A DNA stretch of 64,000 bases, taken from positions 17,598,501 through 17,662,500 of the forward strand of contig NC_056764.1 of NCBI RefSeq assembly GCF_018687715.1. Reading direction: 5' to 3'. Shown here one piece after another: positions 11,235 through 23,225 of the stretch (position 1 is its first letter; the number at the start of each line of letters is the position of its first letter). The translations under genes were made by a program, and so were the position numbers. The notes under the pieces are model-generated. The model worked only from the letters and a program-made list of their open reading frames with translations, had not been told where the DNA came from and did no database searches. Origin of the DNA: Carya illinoinensis. Taxonomy: Eukaryota > Streptophyta > Magnoliopsida > Fagales > Juglandaceae.

Positions 11235-12156
11235 ATGGAGTTTGTTATAGACTTGGAACCTGGAGCGGCTCCTGTACATAAAGCTCCTTACCGCATGGCA
11301 CCGGCTGAATTAAAAGAGTTGAAGATTCAGTTGCAAGAGCTGGTAGATAAGGGGACGTTCATTCAGCCTAGTACTTCGCCGTGGGGTGCGCCAGTGCTGT
11401 TTGTTAAAAAGAAAGATGGAACCCTCTGTATGTGCATTGATTATCGGGAATTAAATAAGGTGACCATCAAAAATAAATATCCTCTCCCACGGATCGATGA
11501 TTTGTTTGATCAGCTTCAAGGAGCAGCTGTGTTCTCGAAGATAGATTTGAGGTCGGGATACTACCAGTTGAAGATAAGGAACAAGGATGTGCCCAAAACT
11601 GCTTTCAAGTCGAGATATGGGCATTATGAATTTAAGGTGATGCCGTTTGGATTAGCCAATGCCCCTGTTGCTTTCATGGATTTAATGAATCGAGTATTTT
11701 GACCTTATCTGGATTCCTTTGTGGTAGTATTCATTGACGACATTCTGATTTATTCCCGAGATGTTGAAGAGCATGTGTATCATCTTTGTGAAATTGAGAG
11801 AACACCAGTTGTATGCCAAGCTTAGCAAGTGTGAATTCTGGTTGGAGGAAGTCAGATTTCTTGAGCATGTGATTTCCCGAGACGGAGTGGCTGTTGATCC
11901 TAATAAGGTGGAAGCCATTTTGTCATGGCAGCGTTCGACTACAGTGTGCGAGATCCGGAGTTTCTTGGGACTTGCCAGATATTATCGAAGATTTGTGGAG
12001 GGATTTGCTCGCCTATCCGGACCTCTCACAGCTTTGACTCAGAAGAATGCATAATTTGTTTGGTCAGATAAGTGTGAGAGAAGCTTCCAAGAATTGAAAA
12101 ACAAGTTGACAACTGCACCAGTGTTAGCGTTCCCAGAACCGCATAAGCCATTCGTA
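11235..12156 (+). pseudogene. EL3 reverse transcriptase, ending in a truncated RNase H
   Basis: The polymerase begins [20 protein letters not shown] and includes [46 protein letters not shown] and [12 protein letters not shown]. The catalytic FIDDILIYS lies at about 11732-11758. A stop at 11701 and a frameshift near 11760 split it. The thumb and connection follow in a new frame ([34 protein letters not shown]). The RNase H start, APVLAFPEPHKPFVV, is present but breaks off at about 12156, before its first catalytic Asp. Confidence 0.9.
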
Positions 12157-12291
12157 GTCTCTTGGGAGCAACAGTTGAGGTCCAAGACGATACCTTTGGT
12201 TAAGGTAGCATGGGGAGATCCGTTAGCTCAATATTTCTCTTGGGAGCGAGTGGCCGATATGAGGGAGCAGTACCCATACTTGTTTGAGTAA
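12157..12291 (+). pseudogene. EL3 Pol C-terminal tail joined to truncated RNase H
   Basis: The frame from 12094 passes without a break from the RNase H start into SWEQQLRSKTIPLVKVAWGD and then DMREQYPYLFE, ending at a stop near 12291. This second part is the usual C-terminus of plant chromovirus Pol, at the chromodomain end. The RNase H core, all of integrase and most of the chromodomain are therefore deleted at about 12156-12160. The junction is in frame. Confidence 0.8.
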
Positions 12292-12400
12292 AAGACGGTA
12301 CATCTCTTAATCTTGGTCACATGTGGTTTTATGTGGAATCATGTGGTTTGTTTCAAGTTGGTGTTTGATCTTGCAAATTTCGAGGATGAAATTTGTTTTT

Positions 12401-12412
12401 AAGGGGGGAGGA
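12401..12412 (+). promoter_or_regulatory. EL3 polypurine tract
   Basis: AAGGGGGGAGGA directly precedes the TG of the 3' LTR. This is the expected primer for plus-strand DNA synthesis. Confidence 0.9.
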
Positions 12413-14503
12413 TGTGATGACCCGCTTTTACGTGTATTTTCACTGAAGGGTTGTTTTTAATTTAATTAATATAGTGGTTTATTTATTTTAAATTATTGTG
12501 TTTTAAATTGGTTTTTAATTTATTTGATGTTGTATTTAATTTATTTAGTCGTTTTACGATTTTTAATCTCGTTTTCGGCAGATCTGTTTTGGTTTCCGGA
12601 GTGAGGATTGTACCTCATTTCTTTCCTCCATCTTTTCTTTTCTCTTTTCCCCTTTTCTCTTTTTTCTCTTTTCTTTCTTTTTCTTTTTCTTTCTTTTTCC
12701 CTCCCCTTTCCCGTGCGTTTTCCCCCTCCCCGTGCGTTTCTCTCTCTCTCCTCTCCTTCACGCCAAACGTTCCAACCACCCAGACCCACCGCCGCCGGCC
12801 ACCGTGTGCAACACTACCACCACCAATCTCTTCCCCTCCCTCCGGTGAACCACCCCACAAATTTCCACCGCCAACGGAGTCGCCGTTTAGCCGAAAAACC
12901 ATCATCAAGCCGCACAGTTTTAGCCCCGATTTGCCGCCGTTGCTCCACCTCCAGCCACCACCTCTTCACCACTTCATCACTGACTCATTGCTGTCCTAAC
13001 CCACCCGTTTCCGGCCTCAATAAGTCACCGGAACAGTTCCCACAAGCTAGCTTTCCAATTTGGGTATTTTGGCCTTCCTCCGCCGTTTTCGCCGCCACCC
13101 ACGGCCAAACTTCACTTCCCTTAGCTTCATAAACATCCCTAGACCATTCCCTATCAATCTCGAGCTTTGGTTTGCCCCCGTTCAAAAGTGAGTATTTTAC
13201 AACCCACGGCCACAATGAAATTTCACTGTTACGTTGCTTTTCTTCCGTCGTTTGCAACGTCGCAAGCTTTCAAAAAATACCATATAGCGCTGTAAGTATT
13301 TTCTAAACCCTACTTTTAGATTTAAATATATTTTGCTCATACAATAAATATTTTCTGTTGGTTGGCTGATTCTGGATTGAGTCCGATGACTTTAGGGGTT
13401 GGATGGTTTGAGGACGGAGTGCTTGGTTTTTGTTGTTTGTGATTGCTTGGTTATTTGAGCCATGAGGCGTGCGTTACATAATACATACATGTGCATTTTA
13501 ATTAAATTGAGAAAATTCCATTTTATTGGCATAAATGGATTTTGGGAGTGTGTGTCTCACGAGCCCAAGCCGGGATGGGTTATTATCTCGGTGGAACTCC
13601 TCTGGTCACTCGGGAGTGGATAATACTGAGTGACGTCTCCTGGGTTGTCGCAGGGCAACGACCAGATCGCACGATACGGTAACGCTGTCGTGTCGACTCC
13701 GTGGTCCCTAGAGTGGCGGGGACTAGAGGATGGCCTGACCAGGTACGCGCTGGGCGCGAGTCTGGGCATCGCTCGTTTAGGTGTCACATGCGTAGTCGTT
13801 ACTTGCAGTGTGGCACAGAGCCAGGGTGTGTGGATGATCCCTAGGGGAGATCATGGTGCATGCATAATTGGATCGTTTTTATGGTTTTCGGATGCGGGCC
13901 ATTTTCTGGAAAAATGGCGAGGTTTGGCATGAGGCTTTTGATCCATTTTCTGGGAAAATGGTGGTTTGGGCCATTATTTGGGATAATGGCAAGACTTGGT
14001 TTTAAGCGTTATGTTTTTGTGGGCCAAATGGGTTTTTGGCGTGCGTGGAAAAAATAGTTTTACGGGACATGTGCATTGTTTTTTCTTTCATGCATATTGT
14101 TTGAGTTTTATATATTTTTCTAGTGGTGTTTGGATTTTACTTACCTGCGTTACCATTTTTGGTTCCGTAGATTTTGATGCAGGGTTCGAGGAAGAGGAGG
14201 AGGCTGAGCCCGAGGATGCGGCTCCGCTGGAGTTCTGAGTTAAAGTTTAAGCTTTGTTGTTTGGTTTAAAAATATATTTGTGTTTTGTAATATTTCTTTA
14301 CGTATGTTTTAAACAGCTTTGTATTAAATTAAAAAAAAATTCTGGTACTTATTTATTGACTTTGCTATTTGCTGCGTGTTTCTCGTGCACATTCATTGCT
14401 TATGTACAGACTTGGCACTCGTTGATAGGGTGGTGACCCATGATATCATCATCTGGACGTCTCGATTTCCCTGTGCCAGGCGTGGGGATTTGGGGGCTTC
14501 ACA
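12413..14503 (+). mobile_element. EL3 3' LTR
   Basis: It begins TGTGATGACCCGCTTTTACG and ends GGGGGCTTCACA. It matches the left LTR along its whole length, apart from small differences such as a shorter CT-rich block. GTTAA follows at 14504-14508. Confidence 0.93.
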
Positions 14504-14508
14504 GTTAA

Positions 14509-15298
14509 TAATTATGCTTCCTACTTCGAATGAGAACAAATGACCACTGGAAATGTATCCTCAATTAGGTCTAGAAAAACATACTTCAAGTTCTCGGGTA
14601 GTGGCTTCAACTCTAGTATTGGGATTTCTTCTTCTGATGATTTCATGACTCCTGGTAAATCAAGAAGTTCAAAGACTAGCCTTTGCCAATTACTCGTGTA
14701 ACTCACATATGATAACTGAAGATGTCTATGTCAACTACCCATTTGATTCTATCAACTCTAATAACATAGGAATTGTCTCAAAAGGAGCTTCAGACTACTC
14801 AAGAAAACCATCCTCAGATGCACTCTCAGAATCAAAAACTGATAACAGCTCTGAAATGTCAAAATCATACATCATATCAACAACATGCACATCAGAATCG
14901 TCGCATCCACTAGGCATCTTGCAAGCACTGAACACATTCATCTCCAATGTCATATTCCCGAAAGTGAGTTTTAGTACTCCATTTCGACAATTGATAAGTG
15001 CATTCGAAGTAGCAAGGAATGGACGTCCAAAGATGATAGGCACATGGTGAATAGTGGATACTGACTACTGCATGTCAAGAACTACAAAATCCATTGGGTA
15101 ATAAAATTTGTCCACCTGGACCAGCACATCTTCAACTATACCCCTCGACACTTTAACTGATCTGTCAGCCAACTGTAACATGATGGAAGTCCTTTTTAAC
15201 TCACCCAATCCCAATTGCTCATACACTGAGAATGGTAACAAGTTCACACTACTTCCCAGATCAAGTTGAGCTCTCACAATGCGTGACTCACCAATCAT
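14509..15298 (-). pseudogene. EL2 aspartic protease and pre-RT linker
   Basis: On the minus strand, 15065-15298 includes AQLDLGSSVNLLPFSVYEQL. It is the protease active-site motif in the LDLG(A/S)SVN form typical of Athila/Tat elements. The stretch VEDVLVQVDKFYYPMDFVVLD follows. Positions 14795-15043 hold the second half (IIFGRPFLATSNALINCRNG). Positions 14521-14706 hold the linker with EEEIPILELKPLPENLKYVFL, which normally runs into RT. EL3 interrupts the element just after this. Confidence 0.85.
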
Positions 15299-17251
15299 AA
15301 TGGAAATGTGGGGAGAGCCGGGATCTCAAAACTTCTGAGGAGTCTGACTCAATATTAGTGCACTAACTTACTCTGTTAGGAAGGCTCTCTTCTTCACATT
15401 CAACTTCCTCTTCACTGTGCACATGTCCTTCAAAACTTTTGCATATGAAGGCACTTGTTGTATGGCATCCAAGAGTGGAATATTGATCTTTACTTGCTTG
15501 AAAATCTCCTGAATCTCAGTATGGGATAGGGAACCACAGGTTGGTACCCCTAACTAGTTTTAGCCTTTCCACTCATAGGCTTCTTTGACTCTAGCCTCAC
15601 TTCCTTTGGTTCTTTCTCAGCGTCATCAATCTATGTTACATCTTCAAGTTTAGAACCAACTACCTGTCTATCCATGATCATCTCAGGTTGGGGAACTTCC
15701 TTCCCACTTCTTAAAGTAAGAACGGTCTTCGTTGTCTGAATAACGTCTCTCAAGACACTATGCACTTTCTGTTATTGTTGCCTTTATACTTGAGGATTAG
15801 GCTAAGGTTGTGCTGAAAATTTTTGATTTTCTGGAGTGCTCATCTTATTAATAGTGCCACACAACTCATTTATGGCCTGAGTGTTCTGATTGTTTGTGGT
15901 GGCCTGAATCTGCATGAATTGCTAAAGTGTATTGTCTATCTGTGCCATACTGTCGTCTAGAGACTTCTTTGTAGATGATTGAGTTTGAGAACTCTGTGCA
16001 ACTACATGAGGTTGAAATCCAGGAGGTGCTACAAAAGGATAGCTCTAAGAACTCTGATATGGCTAGTACTGGTGCTGAGGAGCACTCTGATGAAATGGTT
16101 GCTGAGAAGAAGGTGGAGATCGGCCACACTGATCATTTTTCCATGAGAAATTTGGGTGATTCCTCTACCTCGGATTATATGTGTTGAAAAAGGCTGATTA
16201 TGTGCTCTGTTAACCCAGTTAGCTTATTGCATCTACTCAAACCCACTTTCTTGAAATACTGGCATAATTGAGCAGTCTTGGGTCTTATGGTTTGAATCAG
16301 CGCATATAGAGCATGCCTCTACTACTTTCACAGACATCACTTTTTCCATTTCCATGACCTCCAGTCTTCTAGTTAATGCAGCTACTCGGGCTTGAACATC
16401 AGTGTCCTCCTTAAGTTCATATTTTCCCTCTGCAGAAATAGCCCTTAGTGGCTGTGCTGTTAACAGCACTCGATCAGTCCCAGTGTTCCATTATTGTGCG
16501 CTCTCAGCAAGATAGTAAAAAAATGATAGTGATTCATCTGGTTCCTTGCTAAAGAATTCTCCATTACACATCATTTGAACAAATTGCTTGCATTCTGGAG
16601 TGAAACCAGTGTAAAAATAGCTCACCAACCTCTAAGATTTGAAACCATAATGTAGACCAATGTTTACCAAATTTTTAAATTTTTCCCAACTAGCCTAAAA
16701 AGTCTCATTAGGTTTCTGATTGAATTGGCTGATTTGCTCTTGAAAAAACTGAGTTCTCTGAAAAGGAAAAAAATTTGTAAGAATTCACGTTGCATATCAG
16801 ACCAACTAGAGATAGAATTAGGCCTCAAATAATTAAACCAAATTTTTGCTTTATCCTTTAAAGAAAAAGGAAATAAATGAAGTCAAATAAATTCATTAGT
16901 GATGGCCCTAGTAATAAAAGTAGTGCAAGCCAACTCAAAATCTGTCAGATGCTGGTAGGGTCTCTCAAAATCCATCACGTGGAACTGAGGTATCACTGAC
17001 ATCATACCATGCTTAATAGAAAAATTAGGTGAATCATTGGGTAAAACAATACATAAAGGTACAGTGGTACGAGTTGGTTGTAAATAATCCTTAAGAGTAC
17101 GTGGTGCAGGTGCAACCATATTTTGTTCAATTTCAATATCCTCGCTCATAGAAGAGACAGAAGAGCTATCTATCTCTGAATTGTGTATACTACTCTCAAT
17201 GCTCGATATAACTCTAAGCAACCTATTTGAACTGTCTCTCACCCATGACAT
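15299..17251 (-). pseudogene. EL2 Gag pseudogene
   Basis: The N-terminal part is open at 16883-17251 (starts MSWVRDSSNRLLR; contains TLKDYLQPTRTTVPLCIVLP). Between 16480 and 16880 the capsid domain is readable only through stops. Positions 16233-16469 carry an intact CX2CX4HX4C knuckle, CSICADSNHKTQDC. From 15299 to 16232 the linker is Gln/Ser-rich and broken, and it leads into the protease. Confidence 0.8.
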
Positions 17252-17380
17252 GAAACATCAGTCTAAATAGCATATATATGGTTCAAGCGACTATGTGGTA
17301 GATGGCAAATGAAATTTGTAATCAGAGATAAGATAGTGAAAAATAAAAAATAACGAGTTTAAATTTAAATTAGACAACTA

Positions 17381-17398
17381 TCCCTAGCAATGGCGCCA
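17381..17398 (-). promoter_or_regulatory. EL2 primer-binding site (tRNA-Asp-like)
   Basis: On the minus strand TGGCGCCATTGCTAGGGA lies just after the 5' LTR. It differs at three positions from the complement of the plant tRNA-Asp 3' end, TGGCGCCGTTGCCGGGGA. Confidence 0.75.
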
Positions 17399-17404
17399 AA
17401 AACT

Positions 17405-18423
17405 TGACTCACTCAAAAATGAGTAGCACAGAGGTTATCCCAAGTGCAGGAGGATGTTGTGTAATAATTAGAAATAAAATTCCTAGATCGTCTCCTCGGG
17501 GAAAGTTGTTTAAATCTAAACTCATATAAAATGGTGAAAAATTTCACAAATAAAAGTAGTGGTATGTACAATGAATGGAAGGGTGCAACGGAAATAAAAA
17601 AGGCACTAGTCATAGACTAGATTCATACTTTTAGATTTTTTTTAGTGTCTAAATGGAACGTAAAAGACTAATGTAAAACATCATAAACTTCAAATTCAAA
17701 TTAAATAAAAAATAGAGAATAAAAAGAGCAAGCTAAATTAACGAAGATAGAGATTGAAAGTAGTGGAGGAGGCTAGACTGTAGCTGCCTCAGGAGTTCTT
17801 CAAAGGCGCTGTAGTTCCTCGATGACAATAGTGTGTGGCATGAGTGAATTAATGCCCCGAAAGAGAGAAACTTTCATCCAAATAGTTGTGCGGCACTCCA
17901 TGAGTTTTTAATGAAAAGCCGCCTCCAAGAGAAAAAGTAAAGTTTTTTTGTAGGTCAAAGTCTCCTTCTCATCCAGTAGTGAGCGGCTCCAGCAAGAATT
18001 ATATCTTATGGCGTGAATTCAATTCATTGGCTCAAAAGTAGCCTTCGGTCAAAGTCCCAATCTGAATAAAAATAAATCCCTTCTGTGAATTGAATCTCCC
18101 AAAAAGTAATATATATGTTGCCGTGCCCTTTTTAATTACCTTTTCATTTCTTAGCATATATAAAAAAAAATAAAAATAAAAATTAGAAATAAGATAAAAT
18201 AAAATAAAAATAAAGAATAGAATATCAAAAGTATGTTATGCATGTAAAGGAACATTATCAATTTAAATCACAAGTTATAATATTAAGCAAAAATCATGTT
18301 ATTTATCAATTTAAATCACAACTCAGATTTATGTATCTTAATCATTTTTCCATCTAAAACTAATAATAATGTAATGAACGAATTAAAATATATAAAAATA
18401 TGTAATATTTCAGCTCAATCACA
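17405..18423 (-). mobile_element. EL2 5' LTR
   Basis: It is bounded on the left by TGACTC next to the primer-binding site and on the right by the homology end shared with 4283. It is about 1.02 kb. It is AT-rich at the minus-strand start and includes a GATCGTCTCC block near its 3' end. No gene is evident in it. Confidence 0.65.
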
Positions 18424-20768
18424 AGAGAACTACAGTTTATATAGTTTTGTTGTTATATATGCCATGGCATGTTATGTCATTATATGTTTATCTATTATAC
18501 AAATTATTCTGTCGTGAAATACATATCTTTTACATAATATATTCTGTCACATGTTACTATCTATTGCAAGTGTATCATATTACGTATGCCATATGTTACA
18601 TGTATGTCATGTCATGTAATATTCCTTGTCACATGTATACCATGTTATGAAATATTGTCTGTCACATGTTATGAATTGTTATCTATTACATGTATGTCAT
18701 ATTTTGAGTTGTTGTCTATTACATATATGTCATGTTATGGAATATTATCTGTTATATGTATGCCATGTTATGAAATGTTTTCTGTTATGTTTATGTTTCA
18801 AAGTATGTCATATATGTTGTCTTACATTTCATGTCATGTTACGCTACGTCTGGACTTCTATCATTTATTTATGTCAGGTTTCGTCTCAAATACAGTTTGT
18901 GTATCTTGAGATCAGTCATGTCAAATTATTCATGTCAATCTCGACCTTAAGTGCTAGGATGGGGTAATATCCTAGTATAACTCCCTTGTTCACATTGGAG
19001 TGTCTACATAAGTGTGAAATTTCCTGGGTTGCAATCAACACGTTGCGAATGGGGCCTAACTAATTGGTCATCGCAGCATGCTAGGCACTAATGCCAATAG
19101 AGCTATGTTTTATTTTACGTGTGTCCACAACAATTGTGGCACAAACAATTTACGAGGCCATAACAATTGTGGAGCATGAAGTATGGGGCCACAACAACTG
19201 TGGAATAGATACTACATGAGACACGGCAATTGATACACATAGACTACATGGGGCCACAACAACTTTGGAGTATGTATTAAGGTACTCACAACTGATGTAG
19301 ATACCTTTATTGTGATGCGGTAATCGACAGGGACACGCAGCTAAAGGGGACCGTGTAGCACTTGTGTAGTCACTTTATTAGTTAAGTATATTGAACAAGA
19401 TTCTAAGTTCATGTATTTCACATTCAATTTATGTTATGAGTTATGTCATGTTCAAGTTCACGTTCATGTCAAGCTTCAAGTTCATGTTCATGCTATGTTT
19501 CAAGTCCAAGTCACGTCAAGTCAAGTCTCAATTTTAGTTCAAGTTACATCAGCTCATGGCATGATGTGTCAAGTTACGTTATACTTATTACTTTATACCA
19601 TGTTATGTCAAGTTATGTTATGATTACTATTGAATTTGATTTTGCATTCATGCTTTTACTGCCATGCATGCATCATTAACTTGTGTGGGAGTTTCTTGTT
19701 AACTTGTTGAGATTTGTAATCAAATTTTATTGTGGTAGTCCCAACTAAGATTCCCCTTGAATGGTAGGCAATGTGTCAGGGTCAGACTAGAGAGCGGACA
19801 CAGGCAAACTGGAGGAGGTTGAGTAGACGCCACAGATGTGACATGGAGCCTACAGCCTCTATAGTTAGGTTTTTGGATAGTATTTTGGTCTTGTTGGTCA
19901 AGTTACACAAGTTACTCAAGGAACTGGCCCAATAGTGTATTTTGGTAATGTAGATATGGAGCCCTGTCTCCCATGTTTTTTAGATTACTGTCTTTTAAGA
20001 CTTGTACTGATGTGAAGCCCAATCGACTTGCTTTGAGACCCAACAAAAATATTGGAAAAACAAACCCAAGAAAGCCAAACTCAAGTCTATGGATGGAGAA
20101 TCTAGACCCGCTGAGAACTCATTTCAAGAACCTAGATTATATTAAAATCTAGACCCATACAAGGCCTTGGCCAAAATACAAGGCCTTCCCAAAAATCCTA
20201 GTTCATTAGAAATAAGATGTGTGGGCTGGACATCCCCAAGCCCAATTATTCTAAATTAATTCATATGACTAATAAAATAAGCCATTTTAATGAAATAAAT
20301 AAGTCCATGGCCTTCAATAACAATAGGCGCAAGTCGTGTCTTCCATAGCGTATCACATAGATGAAAACTGGATCTTCTTCTCTCAAGCCTATCTTGAATA
20401 TTGGGCTATTACTAGATTCGACCCAAGTGGATTGCACCAATCCTTGCATTGCTTCCTTACTCTTCGTAGCTCTTAATTTTTTAATTGATCCTTAAGACTT
20501 GGTCCACCTTGGGGCCCATCACGTATTGTAATCATGATGTTTATTTTGTTAAGTATGCATGGATTACGTTTTAACTATTTGGGATATTATACGTTTGGTG
20601 CATAGTATTGCTAAAAAAAATTTATCTGTTGTGAATATTACATAATGTTAGATGAATGTTAAGAATACTACATCTTTATGTCATGAACGGGGGGCAGGTA
20701 ACCTTGTGTTGTATGTCTTGACGCTTCAGATGTTCGTTCAATCCCAAGTGAAATATGGGGGCATCACA
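18424..20768 (+). mobile_element. EL4: chromovirus-type LTR, 5' end missing, with nested EL5
   Basis: The right end GGGGGCATCACA and the block GGTAATATCCTAGTATAACT (about 18963) parallel the EL3 LTR (GGGTTATTATCTCGGTGGAA and GGGGGCTTCACA). The left start is lost at the EL2 border. It contains degenerate short tandem units: ATGTCATGTTATG-type units at about 18480-18800, a CCACAACAACTGTGG-type repeat at 19090-19270, and TCAAGTTCATG-type units at 19440-19560. EL5 sits inside it. No open gene is supported. Confidence 0.6.
20008..20521 (-). mobile_element. EL5: solo LTR, same family as EL17
   Basis: Both ends match the EL17 LTR: left TGATGTGAAGCCCAATCGAC against TGATATGAACCCCAATCAAC, right GGGGCCCATCA against AGGGCCCATCA. 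It is shorter by about 300 bp because of an internal gap after the AAATCTAGACCC block. The flanks TGTAC and CGTAT could be a target duplication (CGTAC) changed by one C-to-T transition on each side, but this is a weak call. Confidence 0.65.
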
Positions 20769-21539
20769 TTATCTACATAATTAAACAAAGCCTTATACTT
20801 CATTATATGGGATATTTGCATCGATTTAGAGTACACATGTATTACAATATAGGTTCAAAACCTTACCTTACATCATATAAGAAAGTCTGTCAGAATTTTC
20901 TTTTAGGAGAGTTCAGAATATGCAATGGGTTAGAACTTTGGAAAAATCTAGTTGCAAGCATAACTGCGTACTAATATGTGCACCAACTTCAGTTGTAGTA
21001 ATACATATCCTAAGGTTGGAAAACTCCTGCCCTCAGTAGACTTTGATTGCTGACTAATACAAAGGTGGCCCGTGCTCACTTTTGTCCAGGGTGACAATAT
21101 TGATTGGGCCAATTTGTGATTGCCAACGCTAAGACGAAGTGACCTCCACTCCACCAAATACGATGGTCTTTCTCTCTCTAGCTAATAAACCAGTTGAAAG
21201 CCCCCATCTCTATCTCTCTCTTGACAATAAACACTTTCGCAATAAATTATCTCCAACTCAACACTGTCTCAATCCTAGTTAACTCTCATACTCTCTCTCT
21301 CTCTCTCTCCAATCTCTATCACTCCGCTTCCATGAGAAAGACATAAGCTTCTATCTTTCTCATTCTAAACACTTTGTTAAATGTCTGAACCATTAAATGA
21401 AATCGAGAATTTGATATCAAGCTAAACAAGACTGTTTGAAGCTCCCTTTTTGATCGATCAAACAGAAATATAAGAGTATTCATGTGAATATCCTTGAGAT
21501 GCTATGCATTAAGGTAGGAACTTTCCTGCCTTTACCAAT
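20769..21539. other. Unassigned stretch with a (TC)n tract
   Basis: I see no recognisable domain here. A minus-strand frame at 20948-21157 codes for 69 residues, but I do not recognise it and it may be chance. A (TC)n microsatellite lies at about 21291-21309, preceded by CTCTCT-rich sequence from 21170. Confidence 0.4.
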
Positions 21540-21559
21540 CGAGACGCATCTCGATGTGG

Positions 21560-22789
21560 TTTCACTTCGAACAAAAACAAATACCATATTTGAATTTATG
21601 TTTGAATGGACCCAACTTTGAACGAAGATCGAATGGTTGCTCGAATAGTCGTTTGAAGGATATTTTCATATATTCAAACATAAATTACCTTCAACCAATT
21701 ACTTAAGATTTAATATAGAAAATCAATCTAATATAATATAGAATAAACTATACAATATTCTACATTAATTATATGATTACTATACTATTCGTGTTGTATA
21801 TGTTGTATAAATATATACTATATATCTATTATATACTATAAAATGTATATATACCATGTATAATACGTAATATATATAGTAAGTATTATATATACAATAT
21901 GTATATATATTACATAGTATACATTAATTAGTTGAATGAGGTTTATAGTATGTAAGTACATCATAGATATATATAGTAGGTAGTAGAATAGAGTATGTGT
22001 AGTGTATATACTCAGTGGAACATAGTTTGTAGTATATGTAGTATGTAGTATATATACTATGTAGACTATGTAGTATATACTATTGAGTACTATGTAGGAG
22101 CATGTGGTGTAGTAGAGGCAAAGCGTGGCTATGATGGTTTTCGGTGCAGGGTTGTAGCAACGTGAAGGGTTGGGTGGCTTGGGAAGCACTTCTGTGCATG
22201 GTGAGGTCCCTTGGAGGGCTTGCTGTTGGTTTCCAACAGGTTGGGTTGCTGGATGTGAAATAGCATGTTGTGTTTGCTTTCCTATAGTTATGAGGCTGAG
22301 GGGTTGAGCAGTGGGCCGTTGGTTAATTTGTGTAGGCCACGGGCTGTTGTGAACTTGGGTGGGTGGAGGAATAGTACATAAGGAGGGGCTTGGGTTGTTG
22401 AGCAAAATATGTCGTGCAAGAAAAAATCAAGGGAGGAAAAACTTATAGGCAACATTAAAAGGTGAGGGAGCGTGGTTGTTGCATCGTGCTTGCTGCCTTC
22501 GTGGGTGGTGGCTGGTTATGAAAATTTGAGGGCAACAAGACTAATTTGATATTAGGGAGAGAGATACAAGGATGTGGGAGAGTAGTTGTTGAGAGAAATG
22601 AGGAAGTGGGTAATGGAAAGGAAAACTGTTGAGGAAAGGAAAAGGGAAAGGAAACTGTCGGGAGTGGGGGAGAGAAGAGAGGGAGAAAAATAAAAATAAA
22701 AATAAACCCACTTATTAGAAATGGCACCATTTTCCTCAACTACTAGGTTTCTCTATGGGCTTGGGCCATGATTGGGATAGAGTGTTACA
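21560..22789 (-). mobile_element. EL6: LTR fragment, minus strand
   Basis: On the minus strand it starts TGTAACACTCTATCCCAATC at 22789. It then has a pyrimidine-rich block (about 22600-22700), as in other chromovirus LTRs of this window. The inner part (21780-22100) is a degenerate TATA/GTATAT microsatellite. The left limit is uncertain. The TTTGAATG and TCGAATG motifs at 21590-21665 also occur at 26270-26750 next to another such LTR. No gene is supported; the long open frame near 22455-22739 is low-complexity. Confidence 0.5.
21780..22100. repeat. AT-rich TATA/GTATAT microsatellite region
   Basis: It consists of dense imperfect TATAC and GTATA units on an AT-rich background inside EL6. Confidence 0.7.
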
Positions 22790-22987
22790 GAAAGCTACAC
22801 ATTTCTTCAGGATAATTCTTCATTCGTTCTTTGTAAGACTGGAATCTTGTATAAACTTACTATTATCAGTCTTACAACTTTAAAAGACTACTAATCATAA
22901 CTCTGTATTGGCTTCTTGTCTTGTAGATGTACAAATGGAGAATTATTTTAAAGAAATGTATAGTTTTCATTGTTACTTCATTACACA
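22790..22987. mobile_element. MITE copy 1
   Basis: This is a short palindromic element with no coding capacity. The left arm AAGCTACACATTTCTTC and AATTCTTCATTCG are the inverse of the right arm AATGGAGAATTA and GAAATGTATAG. Its outer left tip seems replaced by the start of EL6, because GTTACTTCA occurs only on the right. It is closely related to copy 2, 13 bp away. Confidence 0.65.
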
Positions 22988-23000
22988 GGGGCCTCAAAAG

Positions 23001-23225
23001 GTGAAGTAATAATGAAAGCCACACAATTCTTGAGGATAAAACTCCATTCATTCTCTACAAGACTTGAATCTTATTTATCCTTATTATTACCCATCTTATA
23101 GCATTACAAGATGGCTAATAACATTACAAGATGGCTAATAATAAGTTTATACCATCTTCCTATCTTGGAGACGTTCGAATGGAGAATTATCTGGAAGAAA
23201 TGTGTCGCCTTCATTGTTACTTCAC
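23001..23225. mobile_element. MITE copy 2
   Basis: It starts GTGAAGTAATAATGAAAGCC and ends CATTGTTACTTCAC, giving terminal inverted repeats of about 50 bp with a few mismatches. The centre holds a short direct repeat (CATTACAAGATGGCTAATAA, twice). I could not settle a target duplication or a superfamily. Confidence 0.7.

Larger units (their letters stand above)
6952..14503 (+). mobile_element. EL3: chromovirus-type LTR retrotransposon (Tekay/Del-like), internally deleted
   Basis: This is a complete-ended element of 7,552 bp: LTR 6952-9076, initiator-Met primer site, gag, protease, RT, polypurine tract, LTR 12413-14503, flanked by GTTAA duplications. The long LTRs, the Met primer site and the C-terminal tail after a chromodomain-like position fit the Tekay/Del chromoviruses. 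The internal region is short because RNase H, integrase and the chromodomain core are missing. The LTRs are very similar by eye, with scattered substitutions and a few small indels, so the insertion is fairly young. Confidence 0.92.
4018..18423 (-). mobile_element. EL2: Athila/Tat-like LTR retrotransposon, split by EL3
   Basis: Read on the minus strand, the order is 5' LTR (17405-18423), primer-binding site, gag, protease, [EL3 insertion at 6952-14503], RT, RNase H, integrase, 3' LTR remnant (4018-4283). The PR-RT-RH-INT order and the FMDD-type RT with a tRNA-Asp-like primer site fit the non-chromovirus Athila/Tat branch of Ty3/gypsy. Without EL3 the internal region is about 5.6 kb, compact for this branch. 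Every domain carries stops or frameshifts, so the element is dead. It is older than EL3, whose 5-bp duplication sits in the stretch between protease and RT. Confidence 0.8.

Noticed and set aside
17381..17398. A tRNA gene at the GGCGCCA site
   Set aside because: Only the primer-binding complement is present, with no cloverleaf around it.
20948..21157. 69-codon minus-strand frame as a gene
   Set aside because: I could not recognise any family, and neighbouring frames carry stops; kept only as part of an unassigned stretch.
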